NCBI GenBank assembly: GCA_946885425.1
Contig: CAMPGJ010000055.1
Coordinates: 1 to 7,086, forward strand
Direction: 5' to 3'
DNA length: 7,086 nt
Source of the DNA: an uncultured bacterium
Lineage (GTDB): Bacteria; Patescibacteria; Microgenomatia; Levybacterales; UBA12049
In this document: piece by piece, positions 1-5,329 of the stretch
Position numbering within the stretch: position 1 is the first letter of the stretch
How the letters are laid out: each line of letters opens with the position of its first letter
Translations under genes and position numbers: made by a program
Notes under the pieces: generated by a model
Told to the model about the DNA's origin: nothing
The model's database searches: none
The model's input: only the letters and a program-made list of their open reading frames with translations

Positions 1-693
1 TTACTTGTGCTTCTCCTTATGAACCCCTTTCATTGGAGTATCCTTAACCAACTTTCCCTTCTCTAATGTAATCGTCCTCTTAAGCAAACTGTTCACAATA
101 TCAGTATTATGCGTCGCCATAATTACCGTTGTGCCAAGAGCATTGATATCCTGCAGCAGTTTAACTATCTCCCATGAGGTAGTATTATCCAAATTCCCGG
201 TCGGCTCATCTGCTAATAAGATCTCTGGAGAAAAAGCCAAAGCTCTGGCTATTGCTGCCCGTTGCATTTCTCCACCTGAAAGTTGAATAGGAAACTTATC
301 TTTGTGATCCATAATACCCACCTGCTCAAGAATACCTTCAACCCGCTTTTGTGCCTCCAGTTTCTCCATTCCTACTACTTCAAGCGGGAAGAGAATATTC
401 TCAAAAATAGTCCTATCCCGTAGAAGCTTCAAATCCTGGAATACTACTCCAATTTTTTTTCTTAAATGAGGTACTTTTGCATCAGGAAGCCTTATCAGAT
501 CCCATTCACCAATTGAGATAGAACCACTGGTAGGTATAGAATCTCTGATAAGCATCCGTAATAATGTAGTTTTGCCTGAACCGGAAGGGCCCACAAGAAA
601 AACAAAATCACCTTGATCGATGGTAAATGTGATATCCGAAAGCGCAGTATTTCCGGTCGGATATTGCTTAGTAACGTTCTCTAATTTAATCAT
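1..693 (-). CDS. ftsE: Cell division ATP-binding protein FtsE (ABC ATPase)
   Basis: This encodes the ATPase partner of FtsX. In the family, FtsEX sits at the inner face of the membrane at the division site and uses ATP to control peptidoglycan hydrolases. The 230-aa protein shows all ABC ATPase motifs: Walker A GPSGSGKTT (35-43), Q-loop glutamine in VVFQD (86), signature LSGGE (138-142), Walker B ILLADE (158-163), D-loop NLD (167-169) and the H-loop histidine in MATH (195). Length and the N-terminal MIKLENVTKQY match FtsE. The open frame runs 10 codons further upstream to 723, but those codons lie in a palindromic repeat, so the ATG at 693 is preferred. No clear Shine-Dalgarno site precedes it. 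The stop codon is the first three bases of the window, so the gene is complete, and ftsX would be expected just beyond the edge. A related ABC ATPase such as LolD is possible, but FtsE fits best. Confidence 0.93.
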   Translation of the reverse strand: MIKLENVTKQYPTGNTALSDITFTIDQGDFVFLVGPSGSGKTTLLRMLIRDSIPTSGSISIGEWDLIRLPDAKVPHLRKKIGVVFQDLKLLRDRTIFENILFPLEVVGMEKLEAQKRVEGILEQVGIMDHKDKFPIQLSGGEMQRAAIARALAFSPEILLADEPTGNLDNTTSWEIVKLLQDINALGTTVIMATHNTDIVNSLLKRTITLEKGKLVKDTPMKGVHKEKHK

Positions 694-701
694 AGTGGAG
701 A

Positions 702-784
702 ATTTCCATTTTCCAGGTTCCATTTTCCATTTATTTACGATTTATTCAATTTTTAATGCCAATGGAAAATGGCCAATGGAAAAT
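702..784. repeat. Palindromic intergenic repeat built on TGGAAAATGG
   Basis: CCATTTTCCATT (720-731) and AATGGAAAATGG (761-772) are perfect 12-bp inverted copies separated by 29 AT-rich bases. Further degenerate TTTCC/GGAAA units on both sides (702-719 and 773-784) extend the symmetry. The element fills the gap between the membrane protein gene and ftsE. It spans the sequence just after the stop codon of the former and ends close to the start of the latter. It could act as a weak terminator or as a processing hairpin between the two genes, but no T-run marks it as a standard terminator. The motif is repeated within the element, so it may have grown by duplication. Confidence 0.7.
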
Positions 785-1254
785 CAAAGTACTTGTACTT
801 TGCCTACGTCCATTAGCCAACCTGCTGTTTGAGCTTTTTGGGTTTGTCCCCAAACTTTTACTTTTTTACCTTGGAACTGAGCAAGATCAACAGAGGAAGA
901 AGTCATATAAACATTCTGGCTTTCTCCTCCTGACCTTTCCAGATGATATTGCCCTTCTCCTTCAATACCACCTTCTCTGAGAACGCCTTCAGCAGTATCT
1001 TTAAAGATGCTTTCATCACCTGAACCATATGTCTTTCCTTTTTGTGGAGCATTCGGATTGAGAGCAGCAGGGACGATACTTGTTCCGGTCTGTTCTGAAA
1101 ACTTAGACAAACCAAATCCGGTTGCTACACCTACCAGTGCGATAACAACAAGGAGAATAACTACTTTTGCAGGAGAAGATGATTGCTGCTTTTCAGTAAA
1201 CGAATGCATAACCGGAGTAGATTCTGTATTTTCTTTTTTATCTAAGTTATCCAT
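784..1254 (-). CDS. Membrane-anchored protein with small extracytoplasmic beta-rich (OB-like) domain
   Basis: This 156-aa protein has unknown function. Residues 1-29 are polar and cytoplasmic, residues 30-48 form one strongly hydrophobic segment (KVVILLVVIALVGVATGFG), and the rest should lie outside the membrane. After a Gly/Pro/Asn-rich linker, residues 88-156 alternate in a beta-strand pattern: EGVLREGGIEGEGQYHLER, then SVDLAQFQGKKVKVWGQ, then GWLMDVGKVQVL. The 'dL..f.GkkVkVwG' pattern is typical of small OB-fold barrels, though this is inferred from pattern only. The start at 1254 gives MDNLDKKENT. An ATG at 1278 in the same frame has GAGGAG four bases upstream and would add eight residues. 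A sigma-70-like promoter at 1290-1318 fits either start. The gene ends in TGA, and CAAAGTACAAGTACTTTG, an 18-base inverted repeat (785-802), covers the last codons. It could be co-transcribed with ftsE. Confidence 0.75.
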   Translation of the reverse strand: MDNLDKKENTESTPVMHSFTEKQQSSSPAKVVILLVVIALVGVATGFGLSKFSEQTGTSIVPAALNPNAPQKGKTYGSGDESIFKDTAEGVLREGGIEGEGQYHLERSGGESQNVYMTSSSVDLAQFQGKKVKVWGQTQKAQTAGWLMDVGKVQVL

Positions 1255-1289
1255 GGGCAAAGTGTCACGCCTAAGCATTAGACTCCTCA

Positions 1290-1318
1290 AGTATTGCACA
1301 TTTCCCACCATTTCGCAA
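1290..1318 (-). promoter_or_regulatory. Candidate sigma-70-type promoter for the membrane protein and ftsE
   Basis: On the minus strand TTGCGA (1318-1313) and AATACT (1295-1290) are separated by 17 bases, each matching four of six consensus positions. Transcription would start near 1283, about 29 bases before the ATG at 1254 and only about five before the alternative ATG at 1278. The assignment rests on motif and spacing alone. Confidence 0.4.
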
Positions 1319-1364
1319 CACCCTCACGGTTACCACAAGTATTACGAATACACGGGCTTTTTTC

Positions 1365-1442
1365 ATTTGTCATCCCGACCGAAGCGGAGGGATCTACTCA
1401 GCTCAGGTGAAAAGATTCCTCGACTACGCTCGGAATGACAAA
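1365..1442. repeat. Imperfect palindromic repeat with TGTCAT-type ends
   Basis: The left arm starts TTTGTCATCCCGACCGAAG (1366 onward) and continues to GGATCT (1395). The right arm, read in reverse complement, is TTTGTCATTCCGAGCGTAG followed by TCGAGGAATCTT. The arms agree at most positions over about 30 bases and flank a short centre (ACTCAGCTCAGGTGAA). The element could fold into one long hairpin. From memory, TGTCAT...GGAATCT hairpins of this kind recur in many uncultivated bacterial genomes; this was not checked. It lies in the divergent gap between the membrane protein and the CofE-like gene, and it explains why an open frame upstream of the ligase start is only apparent. Confidence 0.75.
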
Positions 1443-1448
1443 GATGTG

Positions 1449-1457
1449 TGCTACAAT
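1449..1457 (+). promoter_or_regulatory. Candidate extended -10 promoter for the CofE-like gene
   Basis: TGCTACAAT fits the extended -10 pattern TGnTAnAAT. No convincing -35 box lies 17-18 bases upstream, where the repeat ends, but extended -10 promoters often lack one. Transcription would start near 1464, about six bases before the ATG at 1470, giving an almost leaderless message. This agrees with the absence of a Shine-Dalgarno site. Confidence 0.45.
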
Positions 1458-1469
1458 GAACCTCAAACC

Positions 1470-2216
1470 ATGACTATCAAACCATACAAAACACACAAAA
1501 TAAAACCCAACGATAATCTCTACAAAATTCTAGATGAATACCTACCAGTACTAGCAGAAGATACTGTCATTGCTATCGCATCGAAAGTTGTGGGGATATG
1601 CGAAGGAAGGATAGTGAAAAATGAATCGGCTGATCAAAAAGATACACTTGTGGAGCAGGAAGCGGACTATTACCTCCCACGGGAATATAACCAGTACGGT
1701 TTCATGATCACAATTAATAAAGGAATTCTCGTCGCCTCAGCAGGAATAGATGAATCCAACTCTGGTGAATATTTTTCCCTCTGGCCAGAAAACCCGCAAA
1801 AAAGTGCAAACGACATACGGGATTATCTGACAAAAAAACATAATCTCAAACATCTCGGCGTCATCATAACCGATAGTAAGCTTACCCCGCTTCGCTGGGG
1901 TGTCACAGGTGTCGCCATCGCGCATAGCGGATTCCAAGCGCTCAATAGCTACATCGGCAAACCAGATATCTTTGGCCGCCTCATGCATGCTGAAAAATCA
2001 AACGTCGCCGACTCACTCGCCACAGCCGCCGTAGCCGAAATGGGAGAAGGCAATGAGCAGCAGCCTCTCGCCGTCATCACAGAAGCAAATTTCATCCAAT
2101 TCCAGCCAAGAAATCCCACGCATGAAGAATTAGAGAGTCTCAAAATATCCCTTGAAGACGACGTCTACGCCTCCCTCCTCACCTCCGTAAAGTGGATCGC
2201 AGGAAATAAAAAATAG
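1470..2216 (+). CDS. CofE-like gamma-glutamyl ligase (F420_ligase family)
   Basis: This 248-aa protein belongs to the coenzyme F420-0:L-glutamate ligase family, whose members use GTP and a divalent metal to add glutamate by a gamma bond. Family signatures appear in order: SKVVGICEGR (38-47), AGIDESN (91-97), a VIITDS segment (131-136), and a C-terminal stretch PDIFGR...NVADSLATAAVAEMGEG (165-194). Length matches archaeal CofE (about 250 aa). The ATG at 1470 gives the expected N-terminus MTIKPYKTHKIKPNDNL; 21 extra in-frame codons upstream come from the neighbouring repeat and are rejected. No other F420 gene (cofC, cofD, fbiC) is nearby. A role in gamma-glutamylating another cofactor, such as folate, is therefore as likely as a role in F420 synthesis, and similar Patescibacteria proteins are often labelled that way. 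This is the only plus-strand gene in the left six kilobases. Confidence 0.85.
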   Translation: MTIKPYKTHKIKPNDNLYKILDEYLPVLAEDTVIAIASKVVGICEGRIVKNESADQKDTLVEQEADYYLPREYNQYGFMITINKGILVASAGIDESNSGEYFSLWPENPQKSANDIRDYLTKKHNLKHLGVIITDSKLTPLRWGVTGVAIAHSGFQALNSYIGKPDIFGRLMHAEKSNVADSLATAAVAEMGEGNEQQPLAVITEANFIQFQPRNPTHEELESLKISLEDDVYASLLTSVKWIAGNKK

Positions 2217-2225
2217 CTCACCACA

Positions 2226-2354
2226 AATTCGAAATCCGAAGCACGAAATCCAAAACAATATCAAAATACAAATACCAAAATATAAAACGTTTTGAGCATT
2301 TACATTTTGAACATTTGAATTTATTTCGTATTTCGATATTTGATATTCGAATTT
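2226..2354. repeat. AT-rich full-length palindromic repeat, copy 1
   Basis: The element begins AATTCGAAATCCGAAG and ends GATATTCGAATTTA, with a perfect AAAACGTTTT centre (2284-2293). The two halves are imperfect reverse complements along most of their length; for example TCAAAATACAAATACC to the left of centre mirrors GCATTTACATTTTGA to its right. The half at 2226-2273 matches the reverse complement of the right half of the element at 3891-4020, so the two copies lie in opposite orientation. It starts ten bases after the CofE-like stop codon. The open frame that crosses it on the minus strand is an artefact of its low complexity. Confidence 0.8.
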
Positions 2355-2373
2355 ACTTTTGAAAGGCAAAAGT
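2355..2373. other. Small perfect hairpin ACTTTTG/CAAAAGT
   Basis: ACTTTTG and CAAAAGT form a perfect 7-bp stem with a five-base loop. It lies directly between the AT-rich repeat and the 18-bp hairpin, downstream of both the CofE-like gene and the zinc-ribbon gene, which converge here. On the plus strand no T-run follows it, so it is not a clear terminator. Confidence 0.45.
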
Positions 2374-2381
2374 GTTGGGGC

Positions 2382-2440
2382 GGGGTATGGCATAGGTTCT
2401 CTTCTTTCGAAGTTTTGGGTGTGAACCCATACCATACCCC
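2382..2440 (-). other. 18-bp RNA hairpin downstream of the zinc-ribbon gene
   Basis: On the minus strand GGGGTATGGTATGGGTTC (2440-2423) pairs with GAACCTATGCCATACCCC (2399-2382) over all 18 positions, two of them as G-U wobbles, with a 23-base loop. On the plus strand the same two positions would be C-A mismatches, so the structure favours a minus-strand transcript, that of the zinc-ribbon gene 50 bases upstream. A smaller hairpin, GGGT-TCAC-ACCC, could compete with the 5' arm. No T-run follows, so this is more likely a transcript-stabilising or regulatory structure than a standard intrinsic terminator. Confidence 0.6.
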
Positions 2441-2488
2441 TAAGTTGTTTGTATCGAATACCTCCTTATTTAGTTGCCGGCTCCCGGC

Positions 2489-2662
2489 TCAGTCATTGTG
2501 CCTCTTGGAGTGCTTCTTTTCAAAAGCCTCCCGCTCAGGGCAGTAGGTGCACTCCCAGTTCCCCGTCTCAGGGTTCTTGCGATGGGGCAGACGCCCCCAG
2601 CACTTCCTGCAGAACTTGTTTTTCAGGCCATCTTCTTGACGGCCTTCCGATTTCTCGGTCAT
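2489..2662 (-). CDS. Small zinc-ribbon protein (57 aa)
   Basis: The protein reads MTEKSEGRQEDGLKNK, then FCRKCWGRLPHRKNP, then ETGNWECTYCPEREAFEKK and HSKRHND. Two CxxC knuckles (C18/C21 and C38/C41), 16 residues apart, form a typical four-cysteine zinc ribbon. Two histidines (H51, H55) after the second knuckle give CxxC-x9-HxxxH, a shortened relative of the C2H2 pattern. The tail is basic, so nucleic-acid or ribosome binding is plausible but not shown. Support for the gene is strong despite its size: AGGAGG lies six bases upstream of the ATG, a TGGAAA-17-TATAAT promoter precedes it, and the residue pattern is coherent. It is clearly richer in G+C than its neighbours and uses codons such as CGG, GGG and AGG, which hints at separate ancestry. 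It ends in TGA, and a long hairpin lies 50 bases downstream. I do not recognise a named family. Confidence 0.8.
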   Translation of the reverse strand: MTEKSEGRQEDGLKNKFCRKCWGRLPHRKNPETGNWECTYCPEREAFEKKHSKRHND

Positions 2663-2668
2663 GACATT

Positions 2669-2674
2669 CCTCCT
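2669..2674 (-). promoter_or_regulatory. Shine-Dalgarno site of the zinc-ribbon gene
   Basis: AGGAGG lies six bases upstream of the ATG at 2662. It is the strongest correctly spaced ribosome-binding site in the window and fixes the start of the small gene. An earlier overlapping ATG (2667) is followed at once by an in-frame TGA. Confidence 0.8.
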
Positions 2675-2703
2675 GTCGTTTTTCGAAGCTGTATCCGATG
2701 GTT

Positions 2704-2729
2704 CAAAGATGAGATCTTTGTACCTCCTT
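2704..2729 (-). promoter_or_regulatory. Leader hairpin preceded by an unused AAGGAGGTAC site
   Basis: In the untranslated leader of the zinc-ribbon gene, AAGGAGGTAC (2729-2720) leads directly into a perfect 7-bp stem, CAAAGAT-CTC-ATCTTTG (2720-2704). No start codon follows this second Shine-Dalgarno-like sequence at a usable distance. It may be a ribosome standby site, a decoy, or part of a regulatory fold. The leader is about 105 bases long if the promoter at 2776-2804 is used, long for this window. Confidence 0.4.
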
Positions 2730-2775
2730 CTCGCGTATGGAAGGGGTAATAAGATTTGCCCCTGAATCTAGAACC

Positions 2776-2804
2776 ATTATACTTTATATCTTATATTATT
2801 TCCA
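2776..2804 (-). promoter_or_regulatory. Candidate promoter of the zinc-ribbon gene
   Basis: On the minus strand TGGAAA (2804-2799) and a consensus TATAAT (2781-2776) are separated by exactly 17 bases. The promoter is bracketed by the inverted pair CCCCTG (2758-2763) and CAGGGG (2803-2808), which could be an operator or could let the region fold. Transcription would start near 2769. Confidence 0.55.
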
Positions 2805-2874
2805 GGGGGGTTGTTTTAGAAAGATATAGAGCCAGATTTGCAATAATTCCGAAACAATGGGGATTTCCATGATG

Positions 2875-3879
2875 CTACAACACCCGTAGCTCTTCTTCAA
2901 TAAACATGTCTAGGTTGCCATCGAGGACGGCTCCTGTGTTGCCGGTTTCTACTCCGGTCCGAAGGTCTTTTACCATTTGATAGGGGTGGAGAACGTAAGA
3001 ACGGATTTGATTACCCCAACCGGGGGTTTTGTAGCCGCCTTTGAGTTCTGCTTCTTTTTTCTTTCGTTCTTCCTCTTGGATTACCCAAAGTTTTGCGCGC
3101 AGGAGTTTCATAGCATATTCCCGATTTTGAACTTGTGATCTTTCCACCTGACAGGTAACAACAATTCCACTAGGTATATGCTTGATCCTCACTGCAGTTG
3201 ATACTTTATTTACATTCTGTCCACCATGCCCACCACTTCTGAAAGCTTCGAATTCAATGTCATCATCTTTAATGTCTATCCCCTCTACCTGTTCTACTTC
3301 AGGCAAAACTTCCACCATCGCAAATGACGTCTGCCGCAATTTGTCAGCATTAAAAGGAGATTGACGAACCAAACGATGCGTCCCAGCCTCATGTTTTAAA
3401 TGCCCATACGCATACCGTCCCGTTACAGAAATAGTAATACTCTTCAACCCAGCTTCTTCGCCGGGGGTCTGATCAAGAATTTCATACGACCACCCCTTCT
3501 TTTCGACATATCTGGTATACATACGAAAAAGCATCTCAGCCCAATCCATCGCTTCAGTCCCACCCTGTCCTGAGTGAATCCCTACAATTGCGTTGGATTT
3601 ATCATGTGGGGAAGAAAAAAACAAAAGTAATTCAAGCTTTTTAACCAACTTCTGCGCTTCATCATGCTCGCCTTCTTCCATCCACATCTGCAAAAGCTCA
3701 ATCTCCTCTACTTCCTTTTGCAAAGTCGACAACTCTTTCATCTTTTCGCCAGCTGTTTTGTGATCCTGCCAAAAATCAGCATTTTCACTTTCAGACGCCA
3801 ATTCACTGATCCGATTACGCTTCTCATCAACATTCACCTTTTCAACCAATTTTTCGACCCGTTCTTTTAAGTTATCCAT
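2875..3879 (-). CDS. prfB: Peptide chain release factor 2
   Basis: RF2 recognises UAA and UGA in the ribosomal A site and triggers peptide release. The 334-aa protein has the N-terminal helical domain (about 1-85), the [16 protein letters not shown] segment (102-117), the RF2 codon-recognition tripeptide SPF (174-176) and the catalytic GGQ loop in [10 protein letters not shown] (216-225). SPF rather than PxT separates it from RF1. It is about 30 residues shorter than E. coli RF2 (365 aa), partly at the N-terminus. There is no in-frame UGA or CTTTGA slippery site near the start, so the autoregulatory +1 frameshift known in many prfB genes is absent. The start at 3879 ([11 protein letters not shown]) is chosen because the 14 upstream in-frame codons are translated repeat sequence. 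No Shine-Dalgarno site is visible. prfB is often adjacent to ftsE-ftsX; here ftsE lies two kilobases downstream on the same strand. Confidence 0.95.
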   Translation of the reverse strand: MDNLKERVEKLVEKVNVDEKRNRISELASESENADFWQDHKTAGEKMKELSTLQKEVEEIELLQMWMEEGEHDEAQKLVKKLELLLFFSSPHDKSNAIVGIHSGQGGTEAMDWAEMLFRMYTRYVEKKGWSYEILDQTPGEEAGLKSITISVTGRYAYGHLKHEAGTHRLVRQSPFNADKLRQTSFAMVEVLPEVEQVEGIDIKDDDIEFEAFRSGGHGGQNVNKVSTAVRIKHIPSGIVVTCQVERSQVQNREYAMKLLRAKLWVIQEEERKKKEAELKGGYKTPGWGNQIRSYVLHPYQMVKDLRTGVETGNTGAVLDGNLDMFIEEELRVL

Positions 3880-3890
3880 ATTTTTACACA

Positions 3891-4020
3891 CTCGAAATAC
3901 GAAGCACGAAATACGAAACAAATTCTAATTTTCAAAAATCATAAATTATAAAAACGTTTTGAATTTAGAAGATTTGTATTTTGATATTGTTTCGGATTTC
4001 GGATTTCGATATTCGAAATT
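3891..4020. repeat. AT-rich full-length palindromic repeat, copy 2
   Basis: This 130-base element starts CTCGAAATACGAAGCACGAA, ends GATTTCGATATTCGAAATT, and has AAAACGTTTT at its exact centre (3951-3960). It is the inverted counterpart of the copy at 2226-2354: ATTTGTATTTTGATATTGTTT here matches the reverse complement of the left half there. It fills the whole gap between the single-pass membrane protein gene, whose stop codon overlaps its edge, and prfB. It contains a TATAAT on the minus strand (3950-3945), without a matching -35 box, that could provide transcription of prfB about 60 bases before its start. Confidence 0.85.
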
Positions 4021-4397
4021 TATTTTAACACACCCTCAACCTGCTCTCTTACAAAGTCTCCTACTTTATGCGCATCCTGAGGGATTTTTTGAGCACGTGA
4101 AACAATATTGATAATGTCTCCAAGTTTAATGTTTAAAGCTTGTTTTTTTGCAGCTTCCACTCCGTCACCTATATCCGATGAAACAGCTTTTGAAATATCT
4201 TCTGCTTTCTTTGTACGCTCTCCCAAAACATCCGGAAGAGAAAAATCGGTTTTAGGCAGCTTTACTTTAGAAACAACACCAAACGCAGAAGGAGCAACTT
4301 TTCCTACTTTATCTTTTGAAGAAAAAAATAGTAGACCTACACCTACAACCATGAAGGTTATACCGAAAATTTTAATGAAAAAGCGAAGCCTGTCCAT
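4020..4397 (-). CDS. Single-pass membrane protein of unknown function
   Basis: This is a 125-aa protein with a short basic N-terminus (MDRLRFFIK), one hydrophobic segment (about 6-25, FFIKIFGITFMVVGVGLLFF), and a polar, Lys/Asp-rich remainder with helical stretches (EDISKAVSSDIGDGVEAAKK and INIVSRAQKIPQDAHKVGDF). The positive-inside pattern predicts the C-terminal part outside the membrane. There is no signal-peptidase or lipobox motif. It starts 13 bases after the glycosyltransferase stop codon on the same strand, so the two are probably one operon, and a role in the cell envelope is a fair guess. No Shine-Dalgarno site precedes the ATG. I do not recognise a family. Confidence 0.7.
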   Translation of the reverse strand: MDRLRFFIKIFGITFMVVGVGLLFFSSKDKVGKVAPSAFGVVSKVKLPKTDFSLPDVLGERTKKAEDISKAVSSDIGDGVEAAKKQALNIKLGDIINIVSRAQKIPQDAHKVGDFVREQVEGVLK

Positions 4398-4410
4398 AAT
4401 GACTGACTAA

Positions 4411-5148
4411 TCAGAATAAATTGTGGAATTTGATACTTGCTACAAATTTCTGCACTGACTGTTTTCGCTCATGCAGAACCATTTTACTATGCTTCGCAAT
4501 TGATTTTAGTCCCCGGTAAGGATATTCAAAATAAGAATCTAATTTTTTTAAGCGCCTAGAGGAAGATTTCACTACCATTCCATTATCAAATTTAATTTTA
4601 CCGATTGGAGCTAGATGAATACTTAAGTCAATATCTTCGTGAACCTCTTTATCATCCCGACACACATTCTCCTTTACTTTTTCCCAAGCACTTTTACGAA
4701 CGCACATATTAAACCCAAACATACAATCATGTCCAACTATTTGTTTAAACGATTGATTAATCCCGACTGTTTGCCAGTTATACAATTGAATCACTTCAGG
4801 AAGCGGATAAAAATTTGCCGGTCCTGAAAGAGCGACTATTTTTCTATCTTCAAAATGTTTTTTAATTTTTTTAATCCAATCTGGAGGGACTATTGTGTCT
4901 GCATCGGTACGGGCTATAATTGTACCTTTTGCCGCATTAAATCCCTTATTACGTGCAGGGATTATTCCCTTCTTCTTTTCAGTAAGTAAAATGACAGGAA
5001 ATCTTTTAACTATTTCTTCTGTACGGTCAGTGGAATTATTGTTAACCACAATAATCTCATCAGGCATTTCCTCCTGTTCCATGAGGCTCTGAAGGCACTT
5101 CTCTATATACTTTTCTTCGTTATATGCAGGTATTACAACGCTTATCAT
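4411..5148 (-). CDS. Family 2 glycosyltransferase
   Basis: This 245-aa GT-A enzyme transfers a sugar from a nucleotide-sugar donor, probably to a cell-surface lipid or polysaccharide precursor. The N-terminus ISVVIPAYNEEKYIEKCL (2-19) is the typical GT2 nucleotide-binding strand. VNNNSTDRT (35-43) follows, then the metal-binding DxD within TDADT (81-85), and an acidic HEDIDLS (170-176) matches the catalytic-base ED motif. There is no transmembrane segment; basic C-terminal residues may hold it at the membrane. AGGA lies six bases before the ATG, inside the palindrome TCCTAGTTCTAGGA (5155-5168). A TATAAT box at 5184-5189 would start transcription about 29 bases upstream of the ATG. The acceptor and donor cannot be read from the sequence. 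Confidence 0.9.
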   Translation of the reverse strand: MISVVIPAYNEEKYIEKCLQSLMEQEEMPDEIIVVNNNSTDRTEEIVKRFPVILLTEKKKGIIPARNKGFNAAKGTIIARTDADTIVPPDWIKKIKKHFEDRKIVALSGPANFYPLPEVIQLYNWQTVGINQSFKQIVGHDCMFGFNMCVRKSAWEKVKENVCRDDKEVHEDIDLSIHLAPIGKIKFDNGMVVKSSSRRLKKLDSYFEYPYRGLKSIAKHSKMVLHERKQSVQKFVASIKFHNLF

Positions 5149-5163
5149 ATTAGGTCCTAGTTC

Positions 5164-5329
5164 TAGGAGGCTCTAGTACATAAATTATACAAAAATCGCG
5201 TGGTATTTCTGGATGAGATTCTAGGCGCTGGTTTGCGATAGTATGAGTACATACTTGAGCAAAGCAGCAACGACGAAGCTCGCCATAAAGACACGCTAGG
5301 TTGTATTGTTCATGTTCTAGAGTCTCCTA
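5164..5329. repeat. 166-bp full-length imperfect palindrome (MITE-like)
   Basis: The ends are inverted copies: TAGGAGGCTCTAG (5164-5176) against TAGGAGACTCTAG read from 5329 back to 5317, 12 of 13 identical. The match continues inward: ACATAAATTATACAA against ACATGAACAATACAA, then TCGCGTG against TAGCGTG, then TTTCTGGATGAGATTC against TTTATGGCGAGCTTC. It closes on GCTGGTTTGC/GCAAAGCAGC (5227-5236, 5259-5268) and the centre AGTATG-AGTA-CATACT (5240-5255). The whole element could form one hairpin. Its right end overlaps the last codons of the dehydrogenase, and its left end supplies the ribosome-binding region and probably the promoter of the glycosyltransferase. No transposase is present, so this would be a non-autonomous element. 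Confidence 0.75.
5184..5189 (-). promoter_or_regulatory. Candidate -10 box of the glycosyltransferase gene
   Basis: The minus strand carries a consensus TATAAT within TTTTTGTATAATTTATG. No good -35 box lies 16-18 bases upstream. Its predicted start site, near 5177, gives a leader of about 29 bases containing the AGGA ribosome-binding site. The box lies inside the 166-bp palindrome. Confidence 0.5.

Noticed and set aside
903..1438. Open frames at 903-1115 (minus) and 1007-1438 (plus)
   Set aside because: They overlap the membrane protein gene in other frames and lack start signals; the plus one runs into the TGTCAT repeat.
2130..2435. Minus-strand open frame of 101 codons starting MVWVHTQNFERRE
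   Set aside because: It begins inside the 18-bp hairpin, runs through the low-complexity palindromic repeat and ends antisense to the CofE-like gene. The translation is repeat-derived and has no domain pattern.
2449..2749. Plus-strand open frames opposite the zinc-ribbon gene
   Set aside because: They are antisense shadows of a coherent minus-strand gene with promoter, ribosome-binding site and paired CxxC motifs.
3835..3879. Programmed +1 frameshift in prfB
   Set aside because: The codons at the expected site read AAG-GTG-AAT-GTT-GAT with no UGA and no slippery CTT; the frame is open from the ATG.
5221..5300. Possible tmRNA fragment, because the plus strand contains a stretch resembling a tag sequence (GCAACGACGAAGCT)
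   Set aside because: The tRNA-like ends and the required length of about 350 bases are missing, and the full-length palindrome explains the region better.
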